A stretch of 64,000 nucleotides of DNA, taken from assembly GCF_000968535.2 (NCBI RefSeq), contig NC_016112.1, positions 1,984,001 through 2,048,000 on the forward strand. The letters are read 5' to 3'. Origin of the DNA: Methylotuvimicrobium alcaliphilum 20Z. Lineage in GTDB: Bacteria > Pseudomonadota > Gammaproteobacteria > Methylococcales > Methylomonadaceae. Below are positions 18,363 through 27,481 of the stretch, piece by piece (position 1 is the first letter of the stretch; every line of letters begins with the position of its first letter). Below the pieces are notes generated by a model. It searched no databases and was not told the origin of the DNA. It worked only from the letters and a program-made list of their open reading frames with translations. The position numbers and the translations under genes are program-made.

Positions 18363-18561
18363 GGCTATCCTGTGATTGATAAAAATAAATTCTACTTCTT
18401 TTCGCATTTCAAATTTTGGCGTAATCGCTCCCACTCGCTTAGGGACGGTTCAAGGGAGAGGGAAGCCAAAAACGAAAATGGGTGCGATCACTGAAAAATA
18501 AGCAACAGCGATGCCAAATTAAATTCGATCGCTTGATTACCGATTTGTTTATCAGCGATTT

Positions 18562-18722
18562 TATACCTTTCACACTTCAAATTTCGGCAGTGCCCGAGGA
18601 GGCGCCGGGGCGTCCGACAAAGGCTTTGCCAGCATGGAGCTGGCATAGAGCCTACATGGACGTATTCACGGCGTCCTTTGGCGGACACCCCAGTGCCGAA
18701 TTATGATCTACGATGGGTATAG
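18562..18722 (+). repeat. Dispersed palindromic repeat, family R1 (copy 2)
   Basis: Runs from TATACCTTTCACACTTCAAA to GATCTACGATGGGTATAG and contains GCCAGCATGGAGCTGGC and the CATGGACGTATTCACGGCG core. It lies just upstream of the lipoprotein gene in the same interval as 18363-19054, which otherwise holds no gene. Confidence 0.9.
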
Positions 18723-19054
18723 TATCGAATCATTCGGCATATCGACACGCAAAAAGTATGCTTTCGTTACGGTTTTGGCCGGTACACTGTGGACGTGTTT
18801 AATAAAGTCTGAAGCACTTTAGAATGTCTACCGGTTTTTCGGTATACGTCATTTACCCGATAGGCCAAATAAAACGAAAAGGAAACGAAAAGGGGTCAGG
18901 TTACTTTTTTTGATTGATGGCGGCCAATAAGAGTAGTACCCCGGTCTCTTTTTTCAGATTGATGTCATGATTATGATCATGTGAAAAAACTTTCCGACTA
19001 ATTTCAATCCGCAACTAAAATGGTTGTTTTCGAATTGTCGCGGCCAAATTAAAC

Positions 19055-19972
19055 ATGAAAAAGCAATCGTTTACTTTTGAACAAATTCATATTGAAGTCG
19101 CACGAAATGCTTCCGACGACTTCAACCTGTTTCACGACAAACACAAATGGTTGCAGATTACTCATAACCCATTCAAAGGCCCCATCGTGCTGGGTTTTCA
19201 GTTGAATACGCTGATCGAATACCAGATGCGCCTGTACCGCGAGGCTCAGCATGAGGAGCAGATCATAGTTGATAAGCAATTGCGATTTAGCAATTACCAG
19301 ATTACTTTCGTCAATGCCTTACGGCCGAGCCAGGAATTTTCTCTGGAAATTAAAAAAACCTTGATCAACACGATTCCCGATTTGACGTTGACTAACCGAG
19401 TCGTTATTAAGTCGCAAGGCAAAACGATTTTGCTCGGCTATAAAAAAGAAACCCAAGCTCCGCTGTTTCTTGCAAATACTGATTTAAACGGCTTGCCGGA
19501 TCTGAATACGGTTGCAGATAAAACTCTGGTTCCGGGCAGCGATTACTTTTTAATGCGAAAATGGATGCATAACGGCAATGTCAAAAATTTTTTGTCGGGT
19601 TCTTTGGCCGAGCAATCCGATTATTTTGACGAACTAGCCGAAGTTGCCCATTATCCTGAAATATTCCCTTGTAGCTTAACTTCCGGAGTCTTACTGGAAA
19701 AGGCTCAACTTGAGAATCACGATTTCAAGGCTAATCCAATGGTTTATACCTCGCATGAGTTATCTATCGACCGTCATTGGGTCGGGCAACTGAAAAACAA
19801 CGATAAAGTTTACATATTGGTCAAACAACTGCCGGAGTCCAAGGATAATACACTCAATAACACTAGAATCTTGTTGCGTTCTTACGAATGTTACGGGGTG
19901 CTGGAAAATAAAGAGATTCTATTTAGAATCAAACTAAATTTGGTGCCGTTGGAGGAAATCTTAAAAATTTGA
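19055..19972 (+). CDS. MaoC/hot-dog-like protein of unknown function
   Basis: 305 residues, ATG start, no signal peptide. Residues 17-50 (ASDDFNLFHDKHKW, then NPFKGPIVLGFQLNTLIE) resemble the hydratase motif of MaoC-like hot-dog domains, in which an Asp/His pair acts on enoyl thioesters. The rest may be a second, degenerate hot-dog unit. An acyl-thioester dehydratase or binding role is possible but unproven. The gene is isolated between two R1-containing regions. Confidence 0.65.
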   Translation: MKKQSFTFEQIHIEVARNASDDFNLFHDKHKWLQITHNPFKGPIVLGFQLNTLIEYQMRLYREAQHEEQIIVDKQLRFSNYQITFVNALRPSQEFSLEIKKTLINTIPDLTLTNRVVIKSQGKTILLGYKKETQAPLFLANTDLNGLPDLNTVADKTLVPGSDYFLMRKWMHNGNVKNFLSGSLAEQSDYFDELAEVAHYPEIFPCSLTSGVLLEKAQLENHDFKANPMVYTSHELSIDRHWVGQLKNNDKVYILVKQLPESKDNTLNNTRILLRSYECYGVLENKEILFRIKLNLVPLEEILKI

Positions 19973-20010
19973 AATTGAAAAGTTAACGGGGGAGTCGGTA
20001 GTAATCCTTA

Positions 20011-20168
20011 ATATGCCTTTCGCACTTCAAATTTCGGCAGCGTCTAAGGAGGCTCCGGGGGCTCGACAAAGGTTTTGCCAGCATGGAGCCGGCATAGAGC
20101 CTATATGGACGTATTCACGGCGTCCTTTGACGGACACCCCGGCGCCGAATTTTGATCTACGATGAGTA
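20011..20168 (+). repeat. Dispersed palindromic repeat, family R1 (copy 3)
   Basis: From ATGCCTTTCGCACTTCAAA to TTTTGATCTACGATGAGTA, with the same core and arms as the other R1 copies. It occupies most of the gap 19973-20258. Confidence 0.9.
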
Positions 20169-20258
20169 AATAGTATTAATTGTTAAGTTAAGTTCGAGTT
20201 AACATAAACAATCGAGAATCCGAACTTCTGTAAATTTACGAAGGTTTAATGAAATCCA

Positions 20259-21113
20259 GTGTCAGGAAAAAAACGTTTGTGGTTGTTATTGCCGTTGTTA
20301 CTGTTGTCCGGATGGATTGCATGGCATTTTCCTGATTACTCGCCTTTAAAAAGCGGAATAGAAACGGAGTGGGATCTGAGTCGTTATCAACCGATTGAGC
20401 CTGCTCGCCATGTCGACGGCATCCAAGAAAATCTCTCGGGCATCACCTATCATCCGCCATCGGGTCTGCTTTATGCGGTGACCAATAGACCCTGTAAGGT
20501 TCATGTTCTCAATAAAAATGGCGAGTTGCAGCGGACAATTGATTTACCCGGTTTTCGGGATACCGAGTCCATAACCTACCTGTATGATAACTTTTTTGTG
20601 ATTGCCGAAGAAAATCTCTACAACCTGATGCGGGTGGAAATCACTGAAGCTACGGAATCGATAACGCACGATCAGGCAGTCAGGTTTAATCTGGCAGAAG
20701 AAGATGATGACAATAACGGTATCGAAGGCGTAGCGTGGTCGCAACAATTTGGCTTATTTGCAGTGAATGAAACGCCTCCTACCCTTTTGCATCAGCCAGT
20801 TGACGAATGGGGTATGGGGGTAGATTTGTCAGGATTATTGTCTATGCGACTGAAGGTAAGGGATTATGCCGGATTGAGCGTATTACCGGGGAAGGAAGAC
20901 AAGTTATTGATATTGAGTGAATCCTCCGACAGTCTGCATGTCGTCGACATGCAGGGGCGGGAATTATCGCGGCTCAGTTTACGCGCAGGAAAATTAGGAT
21001 TGATTGGCTGGTTATGGCAACCGGAAGGTGTGGCCGTTGATAATGACGGCCGAATTTATGTAGTCGGAGAGCCGAATCAATTTCTGGTTCTGGAGCGGCG
21101 TCCGGATCGATAG
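20259..21113 (+). CDS. SdiA-regulated-like beta-propeller protein
   Basis: 284 residues beginning with a GTG codon; the ATG 10 bp upstream is in another frame and soon closes. An N-terminal hydrophobic segment (LWLLLPLLLLSGWIAW) anchors or exports it. The body (ENLSGITYHPPSGLLYAVT, FRDTESITYL, NNGIEGVAW, PEGVAVDNDGRIYVVGEP) has the repeated blades of the SdiA-regulated (YjiK-like) family, whose biochemical role is unknown. Confidence 0.8.
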   Translation: MSGKKRLWLLLPLLLLSGWIAWHFPDYSPLKSGIETEWDLSRYQPIEPARHVDGIQENLSGITYHPPSGLLYAVTNRPCKVHVLNKNGELQRTIDLPGFRDTESITYLYDNFFVIAEENLYNLMRVEITEATESITHDQAVRFNLAEEDDDNNGIEGVAWSQQFGLFAVNETPPTLLHQPVDEWGMGVDLSGLLSMRLKVRDYAGLSVLPGKEDKLLILSESSDSLHVVDMQGRELSRLSLRAGKLGLIGWLWQPEGVAVDNDGRIYVVGEPNQFLVLERRPDR

Positions 21114-21131
21114 GCTTCGCAGAAAATCGCC

Positions 21132-21495
21132 TTAGGAATATGCACAAAATAACTTATACAAGTAGTAGGCTTTGTGGCGGTTTGGTCAGCAATTCCCAAT
21201 TTGGAGATCAAAAAGGGTGTGGGGTATGCTTGGCGAGGATGTCGGCAGCAGGGAGCTGCCGCCAAGCCCCCATGGATGGGTCTACGGCGTTCCTCGACAG
21301 GCATACCCCGCACCCTAAAATCGGCGAAACTGCTCAAACTGGGAATTGCTGCGGTTTGGTGACTCGCTTGACAGGACGCCGTGAATACGTCCGTGTAGGC
21401 TTGACGGCGGCTTATCCCTGCCGCCGACACCTGTCAATCGAGCCACCAAACCCCCTTCCAACAGTTGTCTAAGTTATTTCATGCTCGTTCCTTAA
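21132..21495. repeat. Dispersed repeat R4 interrupted by a 165-bp miniature element
   Basis: Begins GGAATATGCACAAAATAAC and ends CATGCTCGTTCCTTAAC, matching the R4 copy at about 12006-12309. It is interrupted at CGGTTTGGT by the R2 element. No protein-coding gene is supported between 21114 and 21736. Confidence 0.8.
21187..21351 (+). mobile_element. 165-bp miniature inverted-repeat element R2 (copy 1)
   Basis: Exactly 165 bp with inverted ends CAGCAATTCCCAATTTG / CAAACTGGGAATTGCTG. It is flanked by the 9-bp direct repeat CGGTTTGGT (21178-21186 and 21352-21360). It does not encode a transposase, so it would need one in trans. The interior has the same CATGGATGGGTCTACGGCG-type core as the other repeat families. 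Confidence 0.9.
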
Positions 21496-21633
21496 CAAGT
21501 ATTGGAGAACATTCGGCGTGGGCGATAAAAAATAGGCAGGGCGCTATGTGCCCGCTCGTTGGAAGGGTTGCGCAAAAATAAGCTCACCTACTTACCTGTC
21601 GAAGTCTGCGAATTAGTCTTGAAAAGTAACCTG

Positions 21634-21692
21634 ACCCCTTTTCGCTTTTCGGTCGGAAAAGTAACCTGACCCCTTTTCGTGACCCCTTTTCT
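21634..21692. repeat. Short direct repeats GAAAAGTAACCTGACCCCTT
   Basis: Two copies, 21634-21656 and 21657-21679 approximately, plus a third partial one. An inverted copy (AAAAGGGGTCAGGTTAC) lies at about 18890. They lie just upstream of the cheB-like gene. Such sequences often mark edges of REP-associated transposase units, but none is seen here. Confidence 0.6.
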
Positions 21693-21736
21693 TCTTGGTA
21701 TAGGATGGTTGTTTGTCGACAATTAAAGAGGTACTC

Positions 21737-22396
21737 ATGATACACGATAGATACGGAGCCGTTAATGAATCAGAAACTTCAGGGGTAGCAAACGGCAACA
21801 GAGTAAACGAAGCGGTTTCCTTGGAGAACGATTTTCCTGTCGTTTGTGTGGGCGGTTCGGCGGGCGGGCTCGACGCTTATATTAGGTTGTTGCAAAATCT
21901 GCCGGCAAACCTAGGCGTAGCTATCGTCATTGTTAATCACATCACAAAAATGCCGACCATGCTGCATGAAGTTCTGCCGACTTATACCACCATGCCTGTT
22001 GAGCTAATCACGGAAAGTCTGCAAATGAAACCTAACCGCGTGTTTATCATTCCAGCCAATCGGGATTTACACGTCACCGATGGACAGTTTCATTTAAAGC
22101 CAATATCGAAGCCTCATGGTTGGCCCGATGTCATCACGGTATTTCTACGCTCATTGACGGAGCATTGGGACGGTAAGCTGATTGCTGTGATTGTCTCTGG
22201 CTATGATGGTGACGGAGCTGACGCGCTTTGCGGCATCAAAGAAGTCGGCGGCATCACCATTGCTCAAAAGCTTGATACCGCTATTCAGCCAGACATGCCG
22301 GAGACAGCAATTGCGAGTGGCTGCATCGATTTTGTTCTGTCACCGGAAAATATCGCTCAAAAACTTGTGCGCATTGCTAGAAATGAGGTGTTGTGA
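21737..22396 (+). CDS. Stand-alone CheB-type methylesterase
   Basis: About 219 residues from the ATG at 21737, which has AGAGG 7 nt upstream; an in-frame TTG 8 codons earlier is less likely. The CheB methylesterase catalytic domain shows the serine in VGGSAGGLDA, the histidine in VNHITK and the aspartate in SGYDGDGADAL. There is no N-terminal receiver domain, and no chemotaxis gene is nearby. Such orphan domains occur in CheB/CheR-linked signalling proteins. Its neighbour on the opposite strand is the second response regulator, ending about 200 bp away and converging on it. Confidence 0.85.
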   Translation: MIHDRYGAVNESETSGVANGNRVNEAVSLENDFPVVCVGGSAGGLDAYIRLLQNLPANLGVAIVIVNHITKMPTMLHEVLPTYTTMPVELITESLQMKPNRVFIIPANRDLHVTDGQFHLKPISKPHGWPDVITVFLRSLTEHWDGKLIAVIVSGYDGDGADALCGIKEVGGITIAQKLDTAIQPDMPETAIASGCIDFVLSPENIAQKLVRIARNEVL

Positions 22397-22593
22397 CAGC
22401 CGGTAAGTCATTGCCAATTTCGGATCTTCGATCAATCTGATGCTGCCTCATTCCTGATTGTACCGACAGTGTTACTTTCCAAATCTGGGGCCAAGCCTTA
22501 CATTTAGCATTATCTTTACCCCCCTATCTTTTTGCTTGCCTGTAGTACGCAATTTAATTTTTGGGAGGCGATAGCAAAATGTATAAACCGGCA

Positions 22594-23511
22594 TCACGAT
22601 TTCAGATATTTCAATGCCATCACTGCGGCGCTGGTGCGGTTTTCCACGTTCATTTTTTTAAACACTTGCTCTAGATGTTTGTTGACGGTGCGAGGGCTCA
22701 TTTCGAGGATTGATCCAATCTCGCGGTTGGTTTTACCTTTGGCTATCCAAAGCAGTACTTCGGATTCGCGCTCTGTTAAAAAAAGGTTGGCTCGTAATAT
22801 TTCCTCTTCAGTTGCGCGTTCCGAATCAACGATTCGTATCAGATGTTCTTTGTTACCGGTTTGACCGATATATTTCATTTCAAGAGATTTTGTTTCCAGG
22901 TTTACCGTTTGCCCTTTTTCTCTGTTGTATTGAGGCGATAGCATGAGTCTGAGCGGTTTTATCAACGATTCATCGAGCTGTTCGGTATTCAAGCCGGAGT
23001 CCGAGAATAATTGAACGGCTTGTGGAGTGGCCCAAAGCAAGCGGCCGTTAGAATCGATCGAAAATAAATATTGTCCTGCCGAATCCAATGCGGCGCGGGC
23101 GCTTTTTGTTAATCTGGCATTTGCCAAATGAACCCGCATTCTTGCGATGAGTTCCTCTCCTTTTACCGGTTTCGTGACGTAATCGACTCCGCCGGCTTCC
23201 AATCCTTTAACGATGCTTTCAGAATCCGACAAACCGGTCATGAAAACAACGGGAATATCGGCCGAATTGCGATGTTGTTTAAGTTTTTTGCAGGTCTCGA
23301 AGCCGTCCATGTTGGGCATAAGCGCGTCCAACAAGATAATGTCGGGATTGATATTGTTTAGGATTGTTAGTGCTTGCGAACCTTCCAGTGCAACTAAGAC
23401 GGCAAATCCCGCTCTATCCAATGTGTCGTTGAGCATGCTCAGCGTGTCCGGCGAATCGTCGACGACCAGCACGACATCTTTTTTCAATTCTAACGGGCGT
23501 GTCGGATTCAT
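22594..23511 (-). CDS. LuxR-type response regulator (module 2)
   Basis: 305 residues, paralogous to 12347-13297. The receiver has VVDDSPDT, phospho-Asp in LLDALMPNMDG and VTKPVKGEE. A PAS-like middle (SAGQYLFSIDSNGRLLWATP) precedes a LuxR helix-turn-helix (LTERESEVLLWIAKGKTNR, then NKHLEQVFKKMNV). Its ATG overlaps the TGA of the kinase by 4 bp (ATGA), so the two are translated together and are very probably cognate partners. The DNA targets are unknown; the adjacent divergent amide/urea transporter is the first candidate. Confidence 0.92.
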   Translation of the reverse strand: MNPTRPLELKKDVVLVVDDSPDTLSMLNDTLDRAGFAVLVALEGSQALTILNNINPDIILLDALMPNMDGFETCKKLKQHRNSADIPVVFMTGLSDSESIVKGLEAGGVDYVTKPVKGEELIARMRVHLANARLTKSARAALDSAGQYLFSIDSNGRLLWATPQAVQLFSDSGLNTEQLDESLIKPLRLMLSPQYNREKGQTVNLETKSLEMKYIGQTGNKEHLIRIVDSERATEEEILRANLFLTERESEVLLWIAKGKTNREIGSILEMSPRTVNKHLEQVFKKMNVENRTSAAVMALKYLKS

Positions 23512-26500
23512 AGCATTTCTTCAAGGCAAGTAACGAGTTCATCGAATCGGTAGTTTTTAACAAGGCTTGTAAGGCGATCGGCATGTTGCTTGTTTAGTTT
23601 TCGATCTTCTTCTAAGCCTTTCAAGAAACTGAGTAATTCGTTCATATAGCCGATTTTAGCGAGCTGGATCATCGTTTCTCGATCCGATCGATCGAGCATT
23701 CGGTAGGGTAGCAACGTTATTTCGGACTTACTTTCGATTTTACTAGGTGAAGCGCTTTCACTCGCTAAGAGAGGGGGTATTTTCCCTTCATCGGAAAAAG
23801 AGTCGCCGGTGCTGTAGACCCAACGAATCGGCAAATATTTTTGGATCAGATCCATCATATCGGTCAATTTTATCGGTTTGACGAGATAAGCATCGTAGGG
23901 TAGATGTTCCGCGAATATCGAATTCGGTTGATGGGCATTAGCGGAAACCATGATTACGGTTGCCGATGGAATTTGGCTTCGAATGCGACCGGCCAATTCC
24001 CAACCGCTCATGCCGGGCATGGCTATATCCAATAAAAAAAGTTGGGGCTTTTTTTTGCAATATTGCAACATATCCAGGCAAGTAAAGCCGTCTTGAGCTT
24101 GAAACACGTTGAATCCCAGAGGAGACAGCATGTCAACTAACAAGCCGCGATGACTGGGATCGTCGTCGACGATGAAAATCGTCTGCTCGATGCCTTGATA
24201 GCCGCTGGGTATGGCGGCAGGTAGGCTGTGCGGTGCTTTTATGGCGTTGACACTGGAAAGCATTAAAGAAACTTTGAAAAGACTGCCTTGATTGGGACTG
24301 CTTTTTATGGTGATTTCTCCGCCTAGTATATCGGTCAAGAAGCGCGTAATCGTCAGGCCAAGGCCTGTGCCGGAAATGTAAGGCGCTCCGGCTTTTCGAA
24401 TTCTTTCGAAAGGTTGAAAGATTTTTTCAATATTTTCCGGTTCGATGCCTTCACCGGTGTCCTTGATCGAAAAGACGGCGACTTGGTTGCGATAGGATAC
24501 TGAAAAATATACTTCGCCCTGATGCGTATATTTAACGGCGTTCGAAATCAAATTGATCAATATTTGGCGTAAGCGTTTTTCATCGGTTCGAATGGTTTTC
24601 GGTAAAGGTGTCAACTGTTCGTGCACGAATTGAATACCTTTGGCTGTAGACTGAACCTTAAACATATTCACGATTTGATCGAGCATCGCGATAAAATCGA
24701 CATCGTTCTTAGAAAGTTGCAGTCGGCCGGCTTCTATTCTGGAAATATCCAATAGACCTTCGATAATATCCGCCAGATGTTCGCTGCTGCGTCGAATGAC
24801 CGACAAAGCGTCTCTCCGGTTGCCGGGAATGGCTTTATCTTTCTCCAGTAGTTGAGCATAGCCGAGTATCGCATTGAGCGGAGACCTCAATTCGTGGCTA
24901 ATACCGGTTAGATAACGGCTCTTTGCTTGATTCGCGGCTTCCGCTACCTCTTTCGCTTGTTGCAGCTTAAGATCGGTCATTTGATGGGCCTCGATTTCAG
25001 CAATCAACAGATCGGTTTGATTGCGGGATTCCTCCAGCGCCAGTTTTCTGCTTTCATGAAGTAGAGAGAACATCCACGATACGACGCCTGAAATAATCAA
25101 CAAGATGAAGAAAATATTGATTAGGGCATTGGTGATCACGGCTTTATCGATAGTTTCGTCCGACGTAATCTGGAAATAAATCAGCGCAAGCAAGGAGGAC
25201 ATCAAAATGCCGGTAAGTACAAACAAGCCGAAAAAGTTTCCTAGCCTTGCCGTGACGATTCCGCTCCAAGCGTCCGGCATGATTTTGTTCAATGCCGAGG
25301 AAATTTGATCCGCCATGCCGGCATTGGTTTTACACATATCGTGACACCGGCTGTCGAGCGAGCAGCATAGCGAGCAGATCGCTCCGGCATAGGCCGGACA
25401 GAGCGACATGTCTTCGGGCTCGAAGTGATGTTCGCAAATACAACAAACCTGGTCGGGATTTTTGCCGGCATTCTCCGGATCCCTGGCGATGTAATAACGT
25501 CCATTCGTCAACCAAGCAATCAAGGGCGTACAAAAAAAAGTAAGGGCTAATGTGAGATAAGGCGACATAGCTTGAAAGTTAATACCGAACAAGCCGCTAT
25601 AAGCGATCAAACCAATCAAAGAGGCGGTCAGCATAGAACCGATACCGACCGGGTTGATATCGTATAAATGAGCCCTTTTGAACTCCATTTTTCGGGGTCT
25701 TAGGCCAAGAGGGAGATTGATAGTCAAATCGGCTACCAATGAACCGACCCAAGCAATAGCGATGATTGCAAACAAGCCAAGGATTTCTTTAAGTGCATGG
25801 TAAATTCCTAGTTCCATCAGCATCAGTGCGATGACGACATTGAAAACCAACCAAACCACGCGTCCGGGATGATTTTGAGTCGTTCTGGAAAAAAAATTAG
25901 ACCATGCGATGGACCCGGCATAGGCGTTCGTCACATTGATTTTCAGTTGCGAGAATATGACAAATATGCCGGTCAATAATAACGGCAGTTCCGGGGATGA
26001 GGTCAAATAGCCGAATGCGGTCAGATACATGTGATTCGGGTCAGATGCTTGCTCAAAGCCGATGCCGTGCTCGATAGCCAAAACGGCAAGAAACGAGCCG
26101 ATGAGGATTTTAGCCATTCCGGGGAAAATCCAGCCGGGGCCGCCGGAAATCAAAGCGGCCCACCAGGTAAGCTTGTTCTGATTGTTTTTTTCGGGCAGAA
26201 ATCTGAGAAAGTCGACTTGTTCGCCGACTTGAGCAATCAAGGAAAACGCAACGACGGATGCAGCGCCGAAAGCCGTTATATCAAAGCCTTCTGTCGCCGT
26301 TATCGGCTTATACCCTGTCCAGAGAGCCATCGCATCGTCCGATTTAAGAGCGATACAGACCAGAGGAATGATTTGAAGCGCGATCCAAAGCGGGTGAGTC
26401 CATACTTGAAATCGGCTGATTAGCGTAATGCCATGCGTGACTAGAGGGATAACGACCAAAGAGCTAATAAGATAACCGATAGATAATGGGATATTTAGCG

Positions 26501-26930
26501 TGAGCTCCAGCGCCATTGAGAGAATGGTGGCTTCCAGTGCAAAAAAAATGAAAGTGAACGACGCATAAATCAATGAAGTGACCGTGGATCCGATATAGCC
26601 GAATCCCGCTCCGCGGGTTAGAAGATCGATGTCCGTGCCCAGTTTGGCGGCGTGATAGCTGATCGGTAAACCGGTTAAAAAAATGATCGCACCGACGGTT
26701 AAAACGGCCGAAACCGCATTGACGAATCCGTAGGTCAAGGTCAAGGTGCCGCCGATCGCTTCGAGCGCGAGAAACGAGATTCCACCCAGCGCAGTCAACG
26801 ATACTTGCCATTCGGACCATTTCCTGGATTTTTTAGCGGTAAAGCGGAGCGCATAATCTTCGAGCGTTTGATTGGCGACCCACCGGTTGTAATTGCGCCG
26901 TACTCGAAAGATTTTTTGTTGGCCGTTCAT
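23508..26930 (-). CDS. Hybrid histidine kinase with NCS1-type permease sensor (module 2)
   Basis: 1140 residues, same order of parts as the kinase at 13854-17255: NCS1-like permease (GAGFGYIGSTVTSLIYASF; KINVTNAYAGSIAWSNFFSR), the eight-cysteine motif (CCICEHH...CPAYAGAICSLCC...CHDMC), two extra helices, HisKA with SHELRSP, HATPase (LINLISNAVKYT; DTGEGIEP; GTGLGLTITR), and a receiver with LLDIAMPGMSG. The N-terminal TLEDYALRF segment is also shared. A conserved membrane transporter core with both kinase and receiver suggests a phosphorelay sensor of a transported nitrogen compound. The gene is divergent from the amide/urea transporter operon. Its start codon lies only 12 bp from a miniature element. 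Confidence 0.9.
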   Translation of the reverse strand: MNGQQKIFRVRRNYNRWVANQTLEDYALRFTAKKSRKWSEWQVSLTALGGISFLALEAIGGTLTLTYGFVNAVSAVLTVGAIIFLTGLPISYHAAKLGTDIDLLTRGAGFGYIGSTVTSLIYASFTFIFFALEATILSMALELTLNIPLSIGYLISSLVVIPLVTHGITLISRFQVWTHPLWIALQIIPLVCIALKSDDAMALWTGYKPITATEGFDITAFGAASVVAFSLIAQVGEQVDFLRFLPEKNNQNKLTWWAALISGGPGWIFPGMAKILIGSFLAVLAIEHGIGFEQASDPNHMYLTAFGYLTSSPELPLLLTGIFVIFSQLKINVTNAYAGSIAWSNFFSRTTQNHPGRVVWLVFNVVIALMLMELGIYHALKEILGLFAIIAIAWVGSLVADLTINLPLGLRPRKMEFKRAHLYDINPVGIGSMLTASLIGLIAYSGLFGINFQAMSPYLTLALTFFCTPLIAWLTNGRYYIARDPENAGKNPDQVCCICEHHFEPEDMSLCPAYAGAICSLCCSLDSRCHDMCKTNAGMADQISSALNKIMPDAWSGIVTARLGNFFGLFVLTGILMSSLLALIYFQITSDETIDKAVITNALINIFFILLIISGVVSWMFSLLHESRKLALEESRNQTDLLIAEIEAHQMTDLKLQQAKEVAEAANQAKSRYLTGISHELRSPLNAILGYAQLLEKDKAIPGNRRDALSVIRRSSEHLADIIEGLLDISRIEAGRLQLSKNDVDFIAMLDQIVNMFKVQSTAKGIQFVHEQLTPLPKTIRTDEKRLRQILINLISNAVKYTHQGEVYFSVSYRNQVAVFSIKDTGEGIEPENIEKIFQPFERIRKAGAPYISGTGLGLTITRFLTDILGGEITIKSSPNQGSLFKVSLMLSSVNAIKAPHSLPAAIPSGYQGIEQTIFIVDDDPSHRGLLVDMLSPLGFNVFQAQDGFTCLDMLQYCKKKPQLFLLDIAMPGMSGWELAGRIRSQIPSATVIMVSANAHQPNSIFAEHLPYDAYLVKPIKLTDMMDLIQKYLPIRWVYSTGDSFSDEGKIPPLLASESASPSKIESKSEITLLPYRMLDRSDRETMIQLAKIGYMNELLSFLKGLEEDRKLNKQHADRLTSLVKNYRFDELVTCLEEML

Positions 26931-26942
26931 GCAACAAAGCTC

Positions 26943-27176
26943 CAGCAGTTCCCGGTTTGGGCATTTTCGCCGATCTTAGGGTGTGGGGTATGCCTGTCGA
27001 GGAACGCCGTAAACCCAGCACCTAAATTACCCAAAATAGTTAACCATAGCCAATGAACTATGGAATTTAGGTGCTGGGTAAACCCATCCATGGGGGCTTG
27101 GCGGCAGCTCCCCGCTGCCGACATCCTCGCCAAGCACATCCCACACCCTTTTTGATCCCCAAATTGGGAATTGCTG
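26943..27176 (-). mobile_element. Miniature element R2 (copy 2) carrying a nested R3
   Basis: Inverted ends CAGCAGTTCCCGGTTTG / CAAATTGGGAATTGCTG, and a 9-bp duplication ACAAAGCTC at 26934-26942 and 27177-27185. It is 234 bp, that is 165 plus 69. The extra 69 bp is one 65-bp R3 element (27014-27078) and a 4-bp TAAA duplication. The left duplication includes the GAG of the kinase ribosome-binding site. Confidence 0.9.
27014..27078. mobile_element. 65-bp miniature element R3 nested in R2
   Basis: Same inverted ends CCCAGCACCTAAATT / AATTTAGGTGCTGGG and same length as 12081-12145. Flanked by TAAA duplications (the unoccupied R2 reads CCGTAAACCCATCC at 52373). Insertion after R2 is therefore certain in order. 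Confidence 0.9.
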
Positions 27177-27374
27177 ACAAAGCTCATGGCTTGAATCGAT
27201 CGATGCCGATGGGTGTTGGGTTGCTGAAAAGTACTCTTGTCGACTTTATGTCTATTGAATTCATAACGAAATATACTCGTTGGAATGGCTTGCTACATGC
27301 TAAAAATATAATAATAAATCAGCATGTTATGAAATTTATATTGGAAGATTAACAGCTAGCTATAGAGAAGGGCA

Positions 27375-27390
27375 TACGTCAAATGACGTA
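27375..27390. promoter_or_regulatory. Candidate operator palindrome upstream of amide/urea transporter 1
   Basis: TACGTCA-AA-TGACGTA, a 7-bp inverted repeat with 2-bp spacer. Its core GTCAAATGAC is the exact reverse complement of GTCATTTGAC at 41990-41999, upstream of the second uptake operon. It ends 92 bp before the ATG of the substrate-binding protein gene. It could be bound by the adjacent LuxR-type regulators, which use short inverted sites, or by another factor. Confidence 0.55.
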
Positions 27391-27481
27391 ACGCGGGTGA
27401 GCATCCGCCTAATGGTTAAACGAAGCGCTTTGCCGGACACTGTCAGCGAACCAAACAAAATTTAATTTGGAGAGCTTAAAC

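Noticed and set aside
26927-27187. 86-codon minus-strand reading across the R2 element
   Set aside because: Entirely R2/R3 sequence and flank; similar peptides appear at 21077-21430 and 52244-52516 because the repeat recurs.
27391-27481. Sigma-54 promoter for transporter 1
   Set aside because: TGG and TTTGC occur but are too far apart.
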